Below are positions 44,272 to 56,598 of a DNA stretch of 64,000 nt, piece after piece. The notes under the pieces were generated by a model. That model worked only from the letters and a program-made list of their open reading frames with translations, had not been told where the DNA came from and ran no database searches. The stretch spans positions 58,742,915 through 58,806,914 of the forward strand of contig JAOANR010000006.1 of NCBI GenBank assembly GCA_030278955.1, given 5' to 3'. The stretch comes from Hygrophila difformis. Lineage: Eukaryota > Streptophyta > Magnoliopsida > Lamiales > Acanthaceae. Positions within the stretch are counted from its first letter, which is position 1. Each line of letters begins with the position of its first letter. The position numbers and the translations under genes were made by a program.

Positions 44272-47200
44272 AAGAACCAATGGAAGCCACATTTTGAATG
44301 ATGAAGATGCAGTGAGTTTGAAATACATTGAGGAGTTTGAACAGGACAGCGAAGCAATGTGCTTGGCTGAGACATGGCCTCCCATTAGAGAGATATGAAT
44401 GGCCAGACCTCCAATGCAATGTGCAACAACATGTAACTTTTTAGATCCTTGGTAGAACTCGATGATCTTACGAATTACTGCATCAAGGAAATTTCGCTGA
44501 GCTTATTGCATGAGTAATGGCAGAAATTTAAGCACACAAAGATATGTAAATTTACCTGCCGGAATGTCTATTTTGCCAATATCTTCAATTGAGATCTTGT
44601 TCGAAGGATTTGACCAGTGCACCCTAGAATGCAGTAGCCATACATCACGCCCATCTTTTAGTAAAGTTCTAACAAGGTCGTTATCCTCTGTTGGTAAACA
44701 ATAGCTTTCGGTTGCATAACCATTGATCAGCAGCACTGGATAGAGCCTTTTCCCTTGTATATGTTCCTGATTACCACTGCTCGATTCCCAGTGCTGACAA
44801 TGGATTGTAAAATTGTCCTCTGCAGAAAATGAATCGCGTGTTCATCTGAATGAACTAAAGTACAATACATTATGTTTGGATAATAATTCAATCACCTGTT
44901 TGGATCTCATAACTTGTACTGCTTGGATAAGGCTCTTGTGGCAATTCCAGTTTAGAGAAATCGATGTGACTTCCACGAGGTGCTTGAAGGATATAGGTCC
45001 TAAAAATTGATTGCATTAGAAGAAGCACAAACTTTATCCTGCCTTGACCTTCAAGAGCACACAAACTTTTCAAAAGCTCTAGTGGAGAAATGTGAAGCTT
45101 TCCCGTTAGATCCATTTCATCTTCTCCCATCTTGTTTTTCGAAAGTTTTCTCAAAGTTACATGTAACGTAGTCGACTCTCTCCATGCATACAGACCAAGT
45201 AGATAAGGGTTCATTATTTTTCGCCCCTCAAGAATATATCTGCGCAAAAAATAATGACTTCAAGATTTAATTAACATATTCATCAAATGGTCAGGGGCGG
45301 TATGTATTAACCAAATGTATGTCAAACCTTGAGCCAGAAGAAGCCACCAAGAGGAGATGATAGTTCATATATTGTGTGTAAGGAGTTCTGATGTCTGTTT
45401 TGCACAAATCAACTTCACCGTGGATAATATACATCTTGCCCACTTCAAGAGCATTGCATTCGATGTATCCACCGACCTGGCCACGTAGAGGGGGAAGGGA
45501 TTTTCTAATGGCTACGTTCATTTTGTCTACGTCACTTGAAGTTCCAAACCTCAATTTCAGATGAGCCGTACACAACATGCTACCAACTTGTCCTCTCATG
45601 ACTTCCTTTGTCATGACATATGAGTTGGAGGTCTTTCCCATCTTATATTTGCTTATCGAACCTGGTTCCTGATCAAATTTTCTATTTCGGAAGTTTCCAG
45701 TGTAGTTGGCAGTCTCCTGGACAAGGCATCGACTAACATGCTCTGCAACTGCAGCAATAGTGAGAGAGGGGTTGATTCCAATAGAGCAAGGAATTAACGA
45801 CGCATCACAAATATAAAGTCCAGGGTGCACCCCAGTTGGAGATTCTTTATCAAAAACTTGACCATCAGGGTTACAAACACCAGATGAAACATCAGATGAA
45901 GCAGTGCATCCTCCTAAGAGATGAACCGAAGTACTTCTATATCGTGCCATGAAAAGAACTCCACCTAATTTCTTAGCAAGCTTCTGGAAGGCTTCAACTT
46001 TCCGTGGAAGTAAATGATCGTGTGGAGGCTGAAAAAGAATTTTGTTCATCTCTTTGTCGAATGTAATTTTACCACAGCTGTCATCATGCCCAATAACATT
46101 CAGAGCCATCTCTTGGCTGGGCTTCAAATTTAGGATATGCTTCAGCCAGTGCAATACAACGTATACAAACCAACTGTAATTAGATTGCGATTCGTACGTT
46201 GTTGCTCCTTTAAAAAGGAAGCTCGGATAGGCGTTTGGAATTACTGCACACATCAATCAAGAAACAATGAAAATACAAGACACTTAGATGTAATATAAAA
46301 TATCTCAATGGTAAAAAGAACTATATTATGTGTACTGTTTTAGCAGATGAACCTGAATTGTAAAACCCAATGAAGACGAATATGATGAAGAGATTGATGG
46401 TCCCGGTCTTTCATGAAAAGGTATGGTAGAAACTTGGTTTCTATTTAGTCCCAATGAATTTAGAGGTGCTGGGCTTCCAGCAAGATAGGCAACATTGTTG
46501 CCATTGCAACTTAATCCTGATCCGAGCTTCTGAGATACTTGCAATCCTCTCAACTCAGACTGAAATAGAATTTTTGTAGTGCCGAATACTCCAGCTGCAG
46601 AAGAACTACCATGAGGGCGCATCTAAAAAAACTCAGAAAAATAACTTAATGTACATCAGAAATAGACCTGAGAGAATAACTATATCAGCAGCTATATGGT
46701 CAAATTCATTCAGAAATACAAGCCACTTGCGATGAGTTCCTTTTAACTTCCCATGCTGCTCGCACGGATCAAATACGTTTCTTACAACATATTGAACCTC
46801 ACATTCAGTTTTAATGGTACATCCAGCCTGTGATGAGAAATCTACATCAGTGTTACTAATCTGATAAAAAAATTTAATGTTCTGCAAGAACTTTGTAAAG
46901 CTGAAGATAGCAATATACTCTTATAGCAGAGGCCAAATAAGTTTTATCGGTAGAATTTTTAGCATTGTATGGACAGCCAGCAAGACAATTCCCACATGCC
47001 AGACAACTTCCTCCAGTTTCCCGAGACCTCTTTGAATCAGAAACCTGTTCTTCCATATCAAAATTCATGCTCAATTTGATTGGGTTATGGATTAGTTTGT
47101 CTTTGTACTCTTCACCTATGACCTCTTCCATTACACTTGAATTCTGAAACTTAGTTGGGACATTTTGTGCCCTGAGCATTTCTGATGCAAAGGCCTCATA

Positions 47201-47759
47201 CCTGTCCCAATCTTTCTCCCAAGCCTTCGGCCATCTGGGATCCCTTCGTGCACGAATTGTTGTGGGTAGAATCACACCTGCATTTACCAGTGATCCACCT
47301 CCTAAGCCACAAGCTACAACTGCAGCAGCATTGTCTTGTAGATGTATCTAGTTGATAATATACAAATTTCCAACCAGATCAATTACGTGTATAACGTTGG
47401 CAAAAAGAAGCAGAAATTCAAACACAGTTTACTCTTTAATGAACAGTTCAAACAAAAAATCATATAAGTCTGAGAAAAGAAAAAGGTAACCTGGAATAGT
47501 GCATCTTTAGGACCATAGTTTACTCTCTTGTCCCTATTTTCCACCCTGACAGCAGTACACATCTTGAAACTGTCAGTGGGGAAATCCTTACCGTCCCACT
47601 GACGCCCTTTCTCTAACAAGCACACTTTAAATCCGGCCATTGACATACGGCATGCAGCAACAGAACCACCATATCCAGACCCCACAACAACAACGTCGTA
47701 ACCTCCACCATCCCCAGCATCAAAGAACTCTTTTGAGTTGGATTTATCCATGGTCACTC

Positions 47760-49800
47760 ACAATGCTTAAATGCTAATGTATATATACACACGCATAAAG
47801 ACATAGATGACTCGCTGTGTATTTAAAATGCTTCCTTACTTTCAGTTTTGTCTAACAAATAATTTACTCAATTCTTTGAGCTAACTGCTGATTCCTCGCT
47901 GCAATCGCAGCCCAGTTTAAAATAGAAATTGCAGGAAATATTGCTAGAAAAGAGAGAAATATTCTTAATACGCTAAGAAAAATATGCTAAATTTTTTTCC
48001 TAAATGCATATACTATTATATATAGGGAATTAACTCAGACAAATACAGTATAAAAAATAGGTGGTCAGATTATGCCAGAAGTTCATGAAATTTATCTTGG
48101 GAATGACAATTTAAGAAAGAAAAAGCTTCAAATATGGGCAAATTACCAAGGAAAGTGAACGCTTTGAAGTATATGGACGTCCTTTTACGGTTGGTAGCTC
48201 ATCGCACTCTTCCTAATAATGCTTACAATGCACATTCTTGGATCTTTCCAAGATCAAAGGTAGAGAGACAAGGAAAAAGGCATAAGACATGACTTCAGAT
48301 ATTATTAATAAATCATTTTATGCTCTTCAGCTATTTTCCTTTCATATTACCCTTGCAGCTAGAAACAAAATTTCTGATTCATCGGCTCTAACGATGTTGC
48401 TGTAGCTTGATCAATGTTGTGATGTCAACTTGAATCACAGCAGACAACTCTTTCAATAAGTTTGATCAGGTATGACGATGTTGCCTTTTATTGTATCCTT
48501 GTAACTTGATCAATGTTGCTGTACCTTTGTAGTATATGCTGAGAATCGTTCAATAAGTTTGATTCCATGTCCAATAACTCTTCAAGTTCTGGATTTATAG
48601 AAAACTTGTTCATTTGTCAGCTTGTTTTCCGTCTGCATTGAACATTGAGAAATCCTTATTCACGGGTCTCCCCATGGATGGCGACACATTCCAGCAGGCA
48701 GCAACCGAGCTACTATCCTACTATCATGGTATCTGTTGTCTTCTCTGTTTGTCAGGAATAGGAAATCCAACACTTGTCTTCTCTGTTTGTCAGGAATAGG
48801 AAATCCAACACTGGGAGTATTGTCCAAGCAATCCATTTTCTCTTCAAGCCTTCAATCTCTACAAGTTAAAGACCTGCAAGGGATATTGATCAGGATCGTT
48901 TGTGGCTCGATAAGTATCAATCACAGTGGGACTCAAATAAGAGGTGCAGCAGCTCATCTTGTAATTTCCAAGTTCACTGATATACAATCTGCTTGAGGAA
49001 TTCAACTCCTTCCAAGATCAATATATTTCCTTTAGAAAAAGAGGAATAATATCAAGGCCATTCAATGAGCATGAATTCATTATAACATGTGTGATCTAAA
49101 TGCGGCACTCCAAATGGTTACACACAAAACATAACAAAGAATATGCCAATGGATACACAAACATTTGATTGGGAAATTTATGGCCCAAAAAAGAAAAAGA
49201 AAAAGGATTACAACATTGGATTAACAACACAAGAAAACACAGAATCAAGCCATAAGAAAACAAAGGCAACCTCTTGGCAGTTTTGCAAAGAATACATCAT
49301 TCATCTACAGCGCTGGCAATGCTCCTGTCATGGGATCAAGAAGCAGAAAATGTTTCAACAACAAAAAGATGTTTAAACATTAATTGTACGAACATTGTAC
49401 AAAAGATTTCATCAAACAGACAATGTTTCTACAACATAAGAATCAAACAGAACCACCTTCACGTTACCCAGAGGAATACAAGCGAAAACCAAAGCCCGCC
49501 CTGGCTGCAGGACATACTCTTACGGCAGCAAAGATTTGATCCATCCCATAAGCTTTATAAATATCCATCCACTACCTGTATGGAAACCATTAATTGTACG
49601 ATCATTGTACAAACATTGAACGCTTAATATTTCACACTGAAGTGTAACCAATAGATTCAAGAAACCCTAAATTTTGAGATAACGATTGACGGAAAAATCA
49701 TTAAGATTTTCTTCGAAGAAATTACATTGAGAAGCAGCATATATATATATATATATATAAAATCAAAAGAAAAAACAAAAGATGAACCAACCACTAATGC
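47760..49800. other. Intergenic region with local duplications
   Basis: No intact gene is seen. The phrase TTGATCAATGTTG(C/T)... TCAATAAGTTTGAT occurs twice (about 48409-48470 and 48497-48567). A tandem copy of CTGTTTGTCAGGAATAGG lies at 48744-48802. An open frame reading MDGDTFQQAATELLSYYHG (about 48674-48730) looks exon-like, but I cannot assign it. An (AT)n run lies at 49740-49760. Confidence 0.5.
48737..48812. repeat. 37-38-bp tandem duplication
   Basis: The unit TCTGTTTGTCAGGAATAGG plus AAATCCAACACT is present twice head to tail without visible mismatches. This implies a recent slip or duplication. Confidence 0.85.
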
Positions 49801-50311
49801 CAATATATACCAATTGAAAGTAAAATTTGAGCAAAACCCACAGTTTCAATGTCATCCTCTTTTTAGTGAGAGAAAACGGAAGGTTTAGTGTACTTGCTCC
49901 ACCTAATTCGGATATGGGACAAGTGGCATCTTTCCTGCAAATGCAGGGAAGAGATTTCTTGGCAAATCAAGGGGTTTCTGCCAATCGCCGAATGGGGTTT
50001 GCACTTGCTTGCTCTAAGCATTTGATAGTGGATTTAGTTTCTCCCCTTTTCCCTTTTATTTCAATTTTTATTTTAGTAAATGTTGTCACGTTGGTGTTGT
50101 ATTTAAATTCATTGTGCCGAAATATCAGTGTTTGTGTTTGCTTTTTGAATAGTGGAATTCAACTTCAACATATATTTTCTGGAATTTATTCTTGACGCCA
50201 GTGGAAAGAATCAAAGAATCCCTTGTGTTCATTTAGGACAATTTATTTTCAAAAGTTTTCAGGACAGTTTAGTGCGAAGTGACTTCCATCGGACTTGGCC
50301 GACTGCAATCA

Positions 50312-52891
50312 ATGGCAGGAGAAATCCCCAAATCGTCAGATGAACAGACCTCGATTTGTCAGCGCCTCACTCCTCAATCCGCTGCCAATCTCCTCGATTC
50401 CGTTGATGCTTTCCTCTTCGACTGCGAAGGTGTCCGATTGGATGATTTCTTCAATTTTCTCAAATTCAATATAGTTTCTTAATCCCTTTCTGATAATTTC
50501 ACTCCAATTAAACATTTTTAGGTGTCATATGGAGAGGAGACACTCTGATTGATGGCGTTCCGAATACTTTGGACTCGCTTAGGGCTATGGTGAATTTTGA
50601 TTTACACTCATATTTTTACTTCAACCTGATCGATTCCCGTTCATTAATCCTTCAATTTTGGAAATTTTGCATTTGGGCAGGGGAAAAAGTTGATCTTTGT
50701 AACGAATAACTCCACAAAGTCTAGAAAGTTGAATGCGAAGAAGTTCAATTCCCTTGGCATTTCTGTCTCCGAGGTTTGTTTTAACCTTTTATTGGCCAAT
50801 CTGTTGGGAGAATGCAGTAATTTATGAACTATTTTGTGCAGGATGAGATATTCTGTTCATCATATGCTGCAGCAATGCACTTAAAGGTCAATAATTTTCC
50901 TGAAGAGAAGAAGGTTTGTCTCATTTCGCTTTGTTTGATTTAAATGAACTAAGGAAAGTAAAACAATGATCTTGATAAACAGGAGTATTTGGTATCATGT
51001 TATTTTACTCATGTTTGCACCAATTGTGATATCATACTCAAGATTTACAGAGTTTGATGGCATGCCGTTGGGAGATCTAGCTTCCTAAGGATATATCCCA
51101 GTGTTGTTGAACTTGAACAGGCAAATGATTGGCCTAGCTGGCAACCCTGTTATAAATGATTTTAGGTTTCTATCAAGATTATGAGGCCTTTATGAGTAAA
51201 TAATCTGGTGCCAGTCTATGCCAGAGTAATAGATGTTTTGTATGTTTGATTGAGCACCTTCTAGTTGCATAGAATCGCACTTTAGTGATGGTAATGACAA
51301 TGTTATTATCTTGATAGAAACACCTAATTTGCCATACATTGGTTTTCAGGTATATGTAATTGGTGAAGAAGGAATAATGGAAGAAGTTGGGCTTGCTGGT
51401 TATACCTGTCTTGGTGGTCCCGTAAGCTTATTCTCTGAAATTACTGTTTTGATGTTATATGGTTTTATAGGTGGCATTTTGCCTCTGGACCTTGAGTCAA
51501 GGTATCATAAGGTTCTAGTTCCATATTTTAACTTTTCCAGAAACTCCTTCCTATGGAGTATATATAATTCTCTAAGCAACTTGCATTTGTGAGCTTCATA
51601 GCTTTTACTAAAGGTTAGTAATTGAAGCTATTAATTTGGTGTGGTCTATGTGTTTGCATATTTAGTTTTTGAATCTGTGAAATTTTATCAGGACATTCTT
51701 TACAAGCTTGAAGTTCTTAGCATGCAGCACAGTTTGAAATCCAGTTCTTTCCATTCTGTAACTGGGAATTCTCTCTAGATAGTTTACGAATGCCTAAAGT
51801 GTAGTGCATTTGATGATCGTGATGTATTTGGACAGGATGACGGGAAGAAAGATGTCCAATTTAAATCATTGCCCAACGGCCTATTTGAGCATGACAAAAG
51901 CGTAATTTCCAGTCTTCCACAACTTTGTTAAAGCATGATACATGTCTATTGATTGTATGTTCTGCCTTCCTCTACACTAGGTCGGAGCTGTAGTGGTTGG
52001 ACTTGACCGGAATATAAACTTTTACAAACTACAGTAAGTCCAATTAAAATTAGAAGCATGAAACTCATAAAGTATATAGCATTGTGAACAAACTCTAGTT
52101 ATCAGGTTACCAAACTTTTATATGTTTATCCAAATTTGAACTCCTGATCCTCCATTTCATGTTTATATTGAGTGTAGTTAACTTATGCCTTAGGTATGGC
52201 ACTCTCTGCATTCGTGAGAATCCAGGATGCCTATTTATTGCTACAAACCGCGATTCTGCAGCCCATCTAACCAACAAACAAGAATGGCCTGGTACTTAGT
52301 AAGTTTTCCTTGTATAATTATCACATTCTGAAATTTTTACTTTAATACTATATCATTGTTTCTTGAGTTTCAGGTGCAGGGTGTATGGTCGCAGCAATCT
52401 GTGTCTCAACACAGAGGGAACCAGTTGTAGTCGGAAAACCATCCACATTTCTAATGGAGTTTCTACTAAAAAAGCAAGTGAAAGTTTTTCACAGTTCCCT
52501 TCACTATCCACAATACTTTTACTTGCACAAGATCTTAGATATCTTGTTTTTTCACTCTTGCAGACACAATATTCCTACGTCTAGGATGTGTATGGTTGGC
52601 GATAGATTGGATACCGACATATTATTTGGAAAGAATGGTGGTTGTAGAACTCTTCTTGTTCTTTCAGGTGGGTAGCGCAGCAAGTTTAAGTGTTACGTAT
52701 TTATTTACAGCGTATACAACACCCATACGAAATCATATCAATATTCAGTGTAGATTAACTTGCATGTGTATACAGGCGTGACAGATCTTTCAGATCTTCA
52801 AGATCCATCAAATCAAATCCAGCCGGATTATTTCACAGGGAAACTGTCGGATGTCATGACATTATTTAAAGATTATCAATCCCCGGTCTAG
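50312..52891 (+). CDS. PGLP2: Phosphoglycolate phosphatase, PGLP2 type (319 aa)
   Basis: A HAD-superfamily enzyme that removes phosphate from 2-phosphoglycolate. The lack of a transit peptide and the sequence resemble Arabidopsis cytosolic PGLP2. Eleven exons: 50312-50429, 50522-50589, 50681-50773, 50842-50913, 51350-51421, 51836-51901, 51981-52033, 52194-52291, 52374-52473, 52564-52667, 52776-52891. The total is 960 nt, in frame. Motif I is FLFDCEGVIW (nucleophile Asp37) and motif II is IFVTNNS. The C2 cap contains VGAVVVGLD and LQYGTLCIRENPGCLFIATN. Motif III Lys lies in VVVGKPS and motif IV is MVGDRLDTDILFGKN. Exon 9 ends in a GC donor (AAAAAA|GCAAGT), the rare GC-AG class. Glu39 stands where the family has Asp (DxD), the general acid/base. 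This could lower activity or be an error in the read. Length fits the family (about 300-320). Confidence 0.92.
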
Positions 52892-53400
52892 TTAATTCCT
52901 TGCGGAGGTCCTGGAACTGAATGCATACCGAGAGGCGAGAGTATTATGTGAAGCCAAGTAGTGTAGAAGCAGCTCTTATGTTTGTGCTCGACTATAAAAG
53001 GGCGAGTTTAGTAGCTTTTGTAGTTCGACTCTACGCTTCATTTTTATTCTACAAGGGCCATCTATCATTTGCAATGCTTCATTGGAGACTGGAGTGGGGA
53101 ACTAGTTGAGTATATATGTTTACCTCAAGTGCTGGACGTTGCTTGCACAATAAACATTCCATCAAAATGCAGGGACGTTTAGAATGTAGAAATTGGTAGT
53201 TATTACTCAAATGAAATCACAGACATAACTAGGACACATTCATTTCCGAATTGGTAGTTCTATCAAATTGTTAGGGCATTCAAGAACGAACCTTCTGAAT
53301 CCTCGAACCAGGGGCAGGAACAGGAGCAGGGGCAGAGAAACCCCAGCCTCTGGCGAGGCCCCGTGCAACGTCCGTAGATATTGGTTTCACAATGAGGATG
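52892..53400. other. 3' flank of PGLP2 gene
   Basis: Contains the likely 3' UTR, with AATAAA-like CACAATAAACATTCC at about 53145-53159. A Pro/Gly-coding patch at 53300-53345 may belong to the minus-strand peptide gene next door (in another frame after its stop). Confidence 0.5.
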
Positions 53401-53408
53401 TGGGGAAC

Positions 53409-53528
53409 TCAAAGCCAGTACAGTGAAGGGGGCAACGTTCGAGCATCATCGGCAGTTTTCCCTCGAGTAGCAAATGCCACCAAGGACAACACCATCATCA
53501 CCACCCATAATTTCCAAGATAAGCCCAT
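53409..53528 (-). CDS. Putative small secreted peptide, 39 aa
   Basis: A short minus-strand frame starts MGLSWKLWVVMMVLSLVAFA. This is a classic signal peptide: Lys, then a hydrophobic run, then Ala-x-Ala-like. It continues TRGKTADDARTLPPSLYWL to a stop. Past the stop, in another frame, lies a Cys-rich stretch (CETNIYGRC, FLCPCSCSCPW), so the gene may be frameshifted or spliced. The family is not recognised. Its neighbour at 54.2-54.5 kb is also a minus-strand small secreted peptide. Confidence 0.4.
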   Translation of the reverse strand: MGLSWKLWVVMMVLSLVAFATRGKTADDARTLPPSLYWL

Positions 53529-53529
53529 A

Positions 53530-54180
53530 TTGAAATAATTAGAATTTATGGTTTCGAATAAGATAAATGCAGAACTTCACTACATACCAGTCCTCATATA
53601 TGTATAACTGAAAAAAGTCGAGTGAAACCTAGCTTGGTTCACACTCCGACAGTATCGGGTAGACAAATTGTATGACTTTGGAATAAAATCATCCGTAAAA
53701 GTCTACCCTTGCCTGTAACACACATGATTTTTACGCGATAACAGGCTTTGCATCTTCAGACTTAAGTTTTTAAGTATTGATTTGCTAAATTTTTAAATTG
53801 TAAATGAAATTATAATACTATCAAACAAGACCTAACATGCAAAGAGCAACAGCATCCAAGATAATAATTGGTAAGAACACCCCAAGTAATCCATAAATAA
53901 ATATAGAGAAAATTTGCATTTATATGGATCGTACATGTTTACACAACACTTTCTTCTGTCTTTAGGAAGAGGTAGAAGAGGCCGGTTCTCAACACAGAGA
54001 CCAAAGGATAGCCACAATCACTAGTAGCATATAGATACGAGATTATAAACATATCATATAATAGTATACCATATGTTGGTAATGCATCACTGGACAATTA
54101 CCACAGGTATACTTTTATTGTAACCTCATCAACATAATTATTACATATTCTTTAGCCACATAAACTAAACTTGTAAGAAC
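53530..54180. other. Spacer between two small peptide genes
   Basis: AT-rich. No gene is recognised. Confidence 0.5.
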
Positions 54181-54195
54181 CATTTCAAACGTTGT

Positions 54196-54537
54196 TCAAT
54201 CTTTGCCTCCTGATCCTTTACCCGCCTCAATACCACCACCGGCTCCACCAGCAACGCCTCTGCCGAAGACCCCTGGAAGCCCTACTCTTCCACCTCCGCC
54301 GCCACCCACTCCACTGGGAGGATGGCACAAATTCTTATACGAACATTTACGGCGAATAGGAGGAGGGTTTCGAATGCAGCTTCCATAATTTTTTTTATTA
54401 CAAACGGGACGGTTGGGGTCAAGAGGATTTCCCAGTCCATCCCCAAGGCAATCCCCAGTAATGGCAAATGCAATGACGACCAACAACACCAAGGCAAGCG
54501 CCCGTTGCCCTGAAGAGATTTTGGTTGAGCAGATCAT
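54196..54537 (-). CDS. Secreted Cys-rich, RALF-like peptide with Gly-rich tail (113 aa)
   Basis: The start is at 54537. Residues 8-30 form a signal peptide (RALALVLLVVIAFAITGDC). After the likely cleavage site come four cysteines at 46, 54, 65 and 71, in the order C-x7-C-x10-C-x5-C. The context is NRPVCNKKNYGSC...RRKCSYKNLC. The final C-x5-C and the NKKNYGSC phrase recall RALF-type signalling peptides. The YISY receptor-binding motif of classical RALFs is absent, so it may be a divergent or different Cys-rich family. Residues 78-112 are Gly-rich, low complexity. It would act in the apoplast if secreted. The upstream region has a TATATAG-like element near 54636 (minus CTATATAAGG), about 100 bp before the start. 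Confidence 0.6.
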   Translation of the reverse strand: MICSTKISSGQRALALVLLVVIAFAITGDCLGDGLGNPLDPNRPVCNKKNYGSCIRNPPPIRRKCSYKNLCHPPSGVGGGGGGRVGLPGVFGRGVAGGAGGGIEAGKGSGGKD

Positions 54538-54639
54538 GACGTAAAACTTGGCTACTTAATTTTCAGTTTAATAGTATGTATGATGTTATCTCTGCAATAG
54601 TGCAAATAATATTTTAGACTGAAGCCAATCCTTATATAG

Positions 54640-55065
54640 ATGATCAATTGAGGCAACTTGTTGCAGTGACCAATAATCAATTATTGATGGGATGAGCTTG
54701 CTTCGATTACTAGTGTCTATTTCAGCAAGTTGGAAAATTCAAATGTACAGAACTAGAAATCCACAACCGACAGTCTATTGGAAATATGTTATGGTCTCAA
54801 GCAATTCAATCCCCACCATGATACGCATACTTTTGTCGTGTATATAATGAAATGGTGGGACGATGAAAGGATTGTTTGGTCCCTTAGCTTATGTTGGGTT
54901 ACTTCCAACTGTAGTTATTTATTTTATTTTTTTTTTTTAAAAAAAATCTCTGTTGCTGTTTGATTGAAGAGAATTGGGAGATAAGATTATGCCAATTGGT
55001 CAAGTCTCCTCCTTCGAAGGTTGGGGGAGTCCATTCTCATCCAACCCTTATCCTTCATTTAAATT
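54640..55065. other. Spacer with poly(T)/poly(A) tract
   Basis: A T-then-A run lies at about 54921-54946. No gene is seen. Confidence 0.5.
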
Positions 55066-55204
55066 TTTGGAGTGTACGGGTATTCCAGGTCACATTGGGC
55101 CCAAAACTAATCCTCGAAGATCTGGTAGGCATGGAAGGGTTGCCTCTCCCAAAGCAGAATTATGCATATACAAAGGCTCGAATCCGAGACCTTTGCTTAA
55201 GCTA
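55066..55204 (-). mobile_element. SINE copy related to the 35.3-kb element
   Basis: The 10-bp direct repeat CATTTAAATT occurs at 55056-55065 and 55205-55214. On minus the insert contains GCTTAAGCAAAGGTCTCGG, a box B (GGATTCGAGCC) and GGGCCCAATGTGACCTGGAA, closely matching the 35342-35469 SINE. The part corresponding to box A is truncated. Confidence 0.75.
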
Positions 55205-56598
55205 CCATTTAAATTAAAGATTAATATTATAATCTATATATATATAAAAGTAATATAGTCAAGTTTCCCCCCACTTCCCCACCCCATTTATTCAACAATC
55301 ACATTTAATTCATCCAACAATGTTTAATCCTAAAATTTTAATATTATATATTGAAATATCCATAAATATATATTAATATCCAATATTAATTAATACAGTA
55401 TATGTTTAATATAATTCTTTTATCAATATTCATCAATATCCTAACAAATTTTTAATAAAATATTATAATATCTTTAACTAATTTAAACTATTATATATTT
55501 TTAGAAGATCACGTCAAATTTGATTCTATTCATCAAATATTTGCATATATCTCTATCAAACCTCCTCCTATTTCTCTATAAATATTCCATTCATTTATCT
55601 AATATCATGGTTGTCTTGAAATTCTCATCACCTCACATTTTATTTCTTCATTCTTTGTTGATGTCTTCTCAACATTGATTTTATATTTAAAACAATGTCT
55701 TTTGTTTCTCCTTATCATGTATTACAATGTTTCACACCCCAATATTTTCCTATATTTCTTTTGTTGCAGGTTAATTTTTCTCAGATTACAATATATTCTT
55801 CGTCTTGCTATAGTCGTAAGATTTTTTTTACTCAAACGTGAATATTAGTGGGTTTTTTTTGTTTTTTCTTATGTACTATTAAATATATATTTCTAATGGT
55901 TTTCCAATGACTTTTACAGGATTACATGTTGTAATTCAAGATTGCAATTAAGTCATACTCTACAAATTATTTTTATGATTCTCCTTTGTATACTACTCAA
56001 AATCTTTGTATATCATGAATCTATTTTATGTTGATTTTTTTATTGTTTGTTATTTTTTTGTCTTTATTCAAAATTTGAAAAAAAAACTGAAGAGAATAAA
56101 TTTGGAGATATTTCCACTTTATTTTTTATTGATGTATTTTTTCCATTTTGTTAATAGATTATTCCCTTTTTGACATCTTTCCTTTTGGATACATTTTTTT
56201 TTACATATTTTTAAATTTATTTAAGTTCACTATAAAGTAGAAAACAATCATTATTTAATTGAATTCGGAAAAATTGGGAATAATCTAATAAATTGGATAG
56301 GGAATGATTTAAATTAGTTGTTTATTTTTTCCCAACTTTTTATTTAGCATAGTGATTTGTTATTATTTTAGAATATCTCAATCCAATTTTGAATGGTTGA
56401 TATATATATATATATAAGGTATATATATATATATATAAGGTGGATACCGATCCTATATTTTTAAGAAATTATTAATTAATATAAACGGTATAATAACACT
56501 ACATAATTTAAAAAGATTTACTATGATATACATCTTTTAACTTCGTCTAATTGAATAAATATAGTACTATATATTTGTATAATATATATACTTATAAT

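Larger units (their letters stand above)
41706..47751 (-). pseudogene. GMC oxidoreductase - alpha/beta-hydrolase fusion, copy B, damaged
   Basis: A tandem, same-strand duplicate of copy A with the same nine-exon layout: 47751-47491, 47347-46919, 46827-46668, 46594-46353, about 46249-45328, 45239-44896, 44819-44556, 44477-44272, 42422-41706. It keeps the FAD loop, the four-Cys motif CLACGNCLAGC, HLLGG and the hydrolase elbow. Two lesions are visible. In exon 9 the codon matching Glu987 of copy A is TAA (42293-42291), inside a CxCDEC motif. This removes about 190 residues, including the His base and the membrane anchor. At exon 5 the acceptor that reads AAAG|AG in copy A reads GATG|TG, so the next AG is out of frame. 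The last intron has grown to 1849 bp from 315. Start chosen at 47751 by match to copy A (an in-frame ATG also exists at 47757). Probably a young pseudogene, though a truncated oxidase cannot be excluded. Confidence 0.8.

Noticed and set aside
49827..50195. 122-aa frame upstream of PGLP2
   Set aside because: Overlaps the 5' flank and leader of the phosphatase gene, has no recognisable domain, and the hydrophobic end is a T-rich tract.
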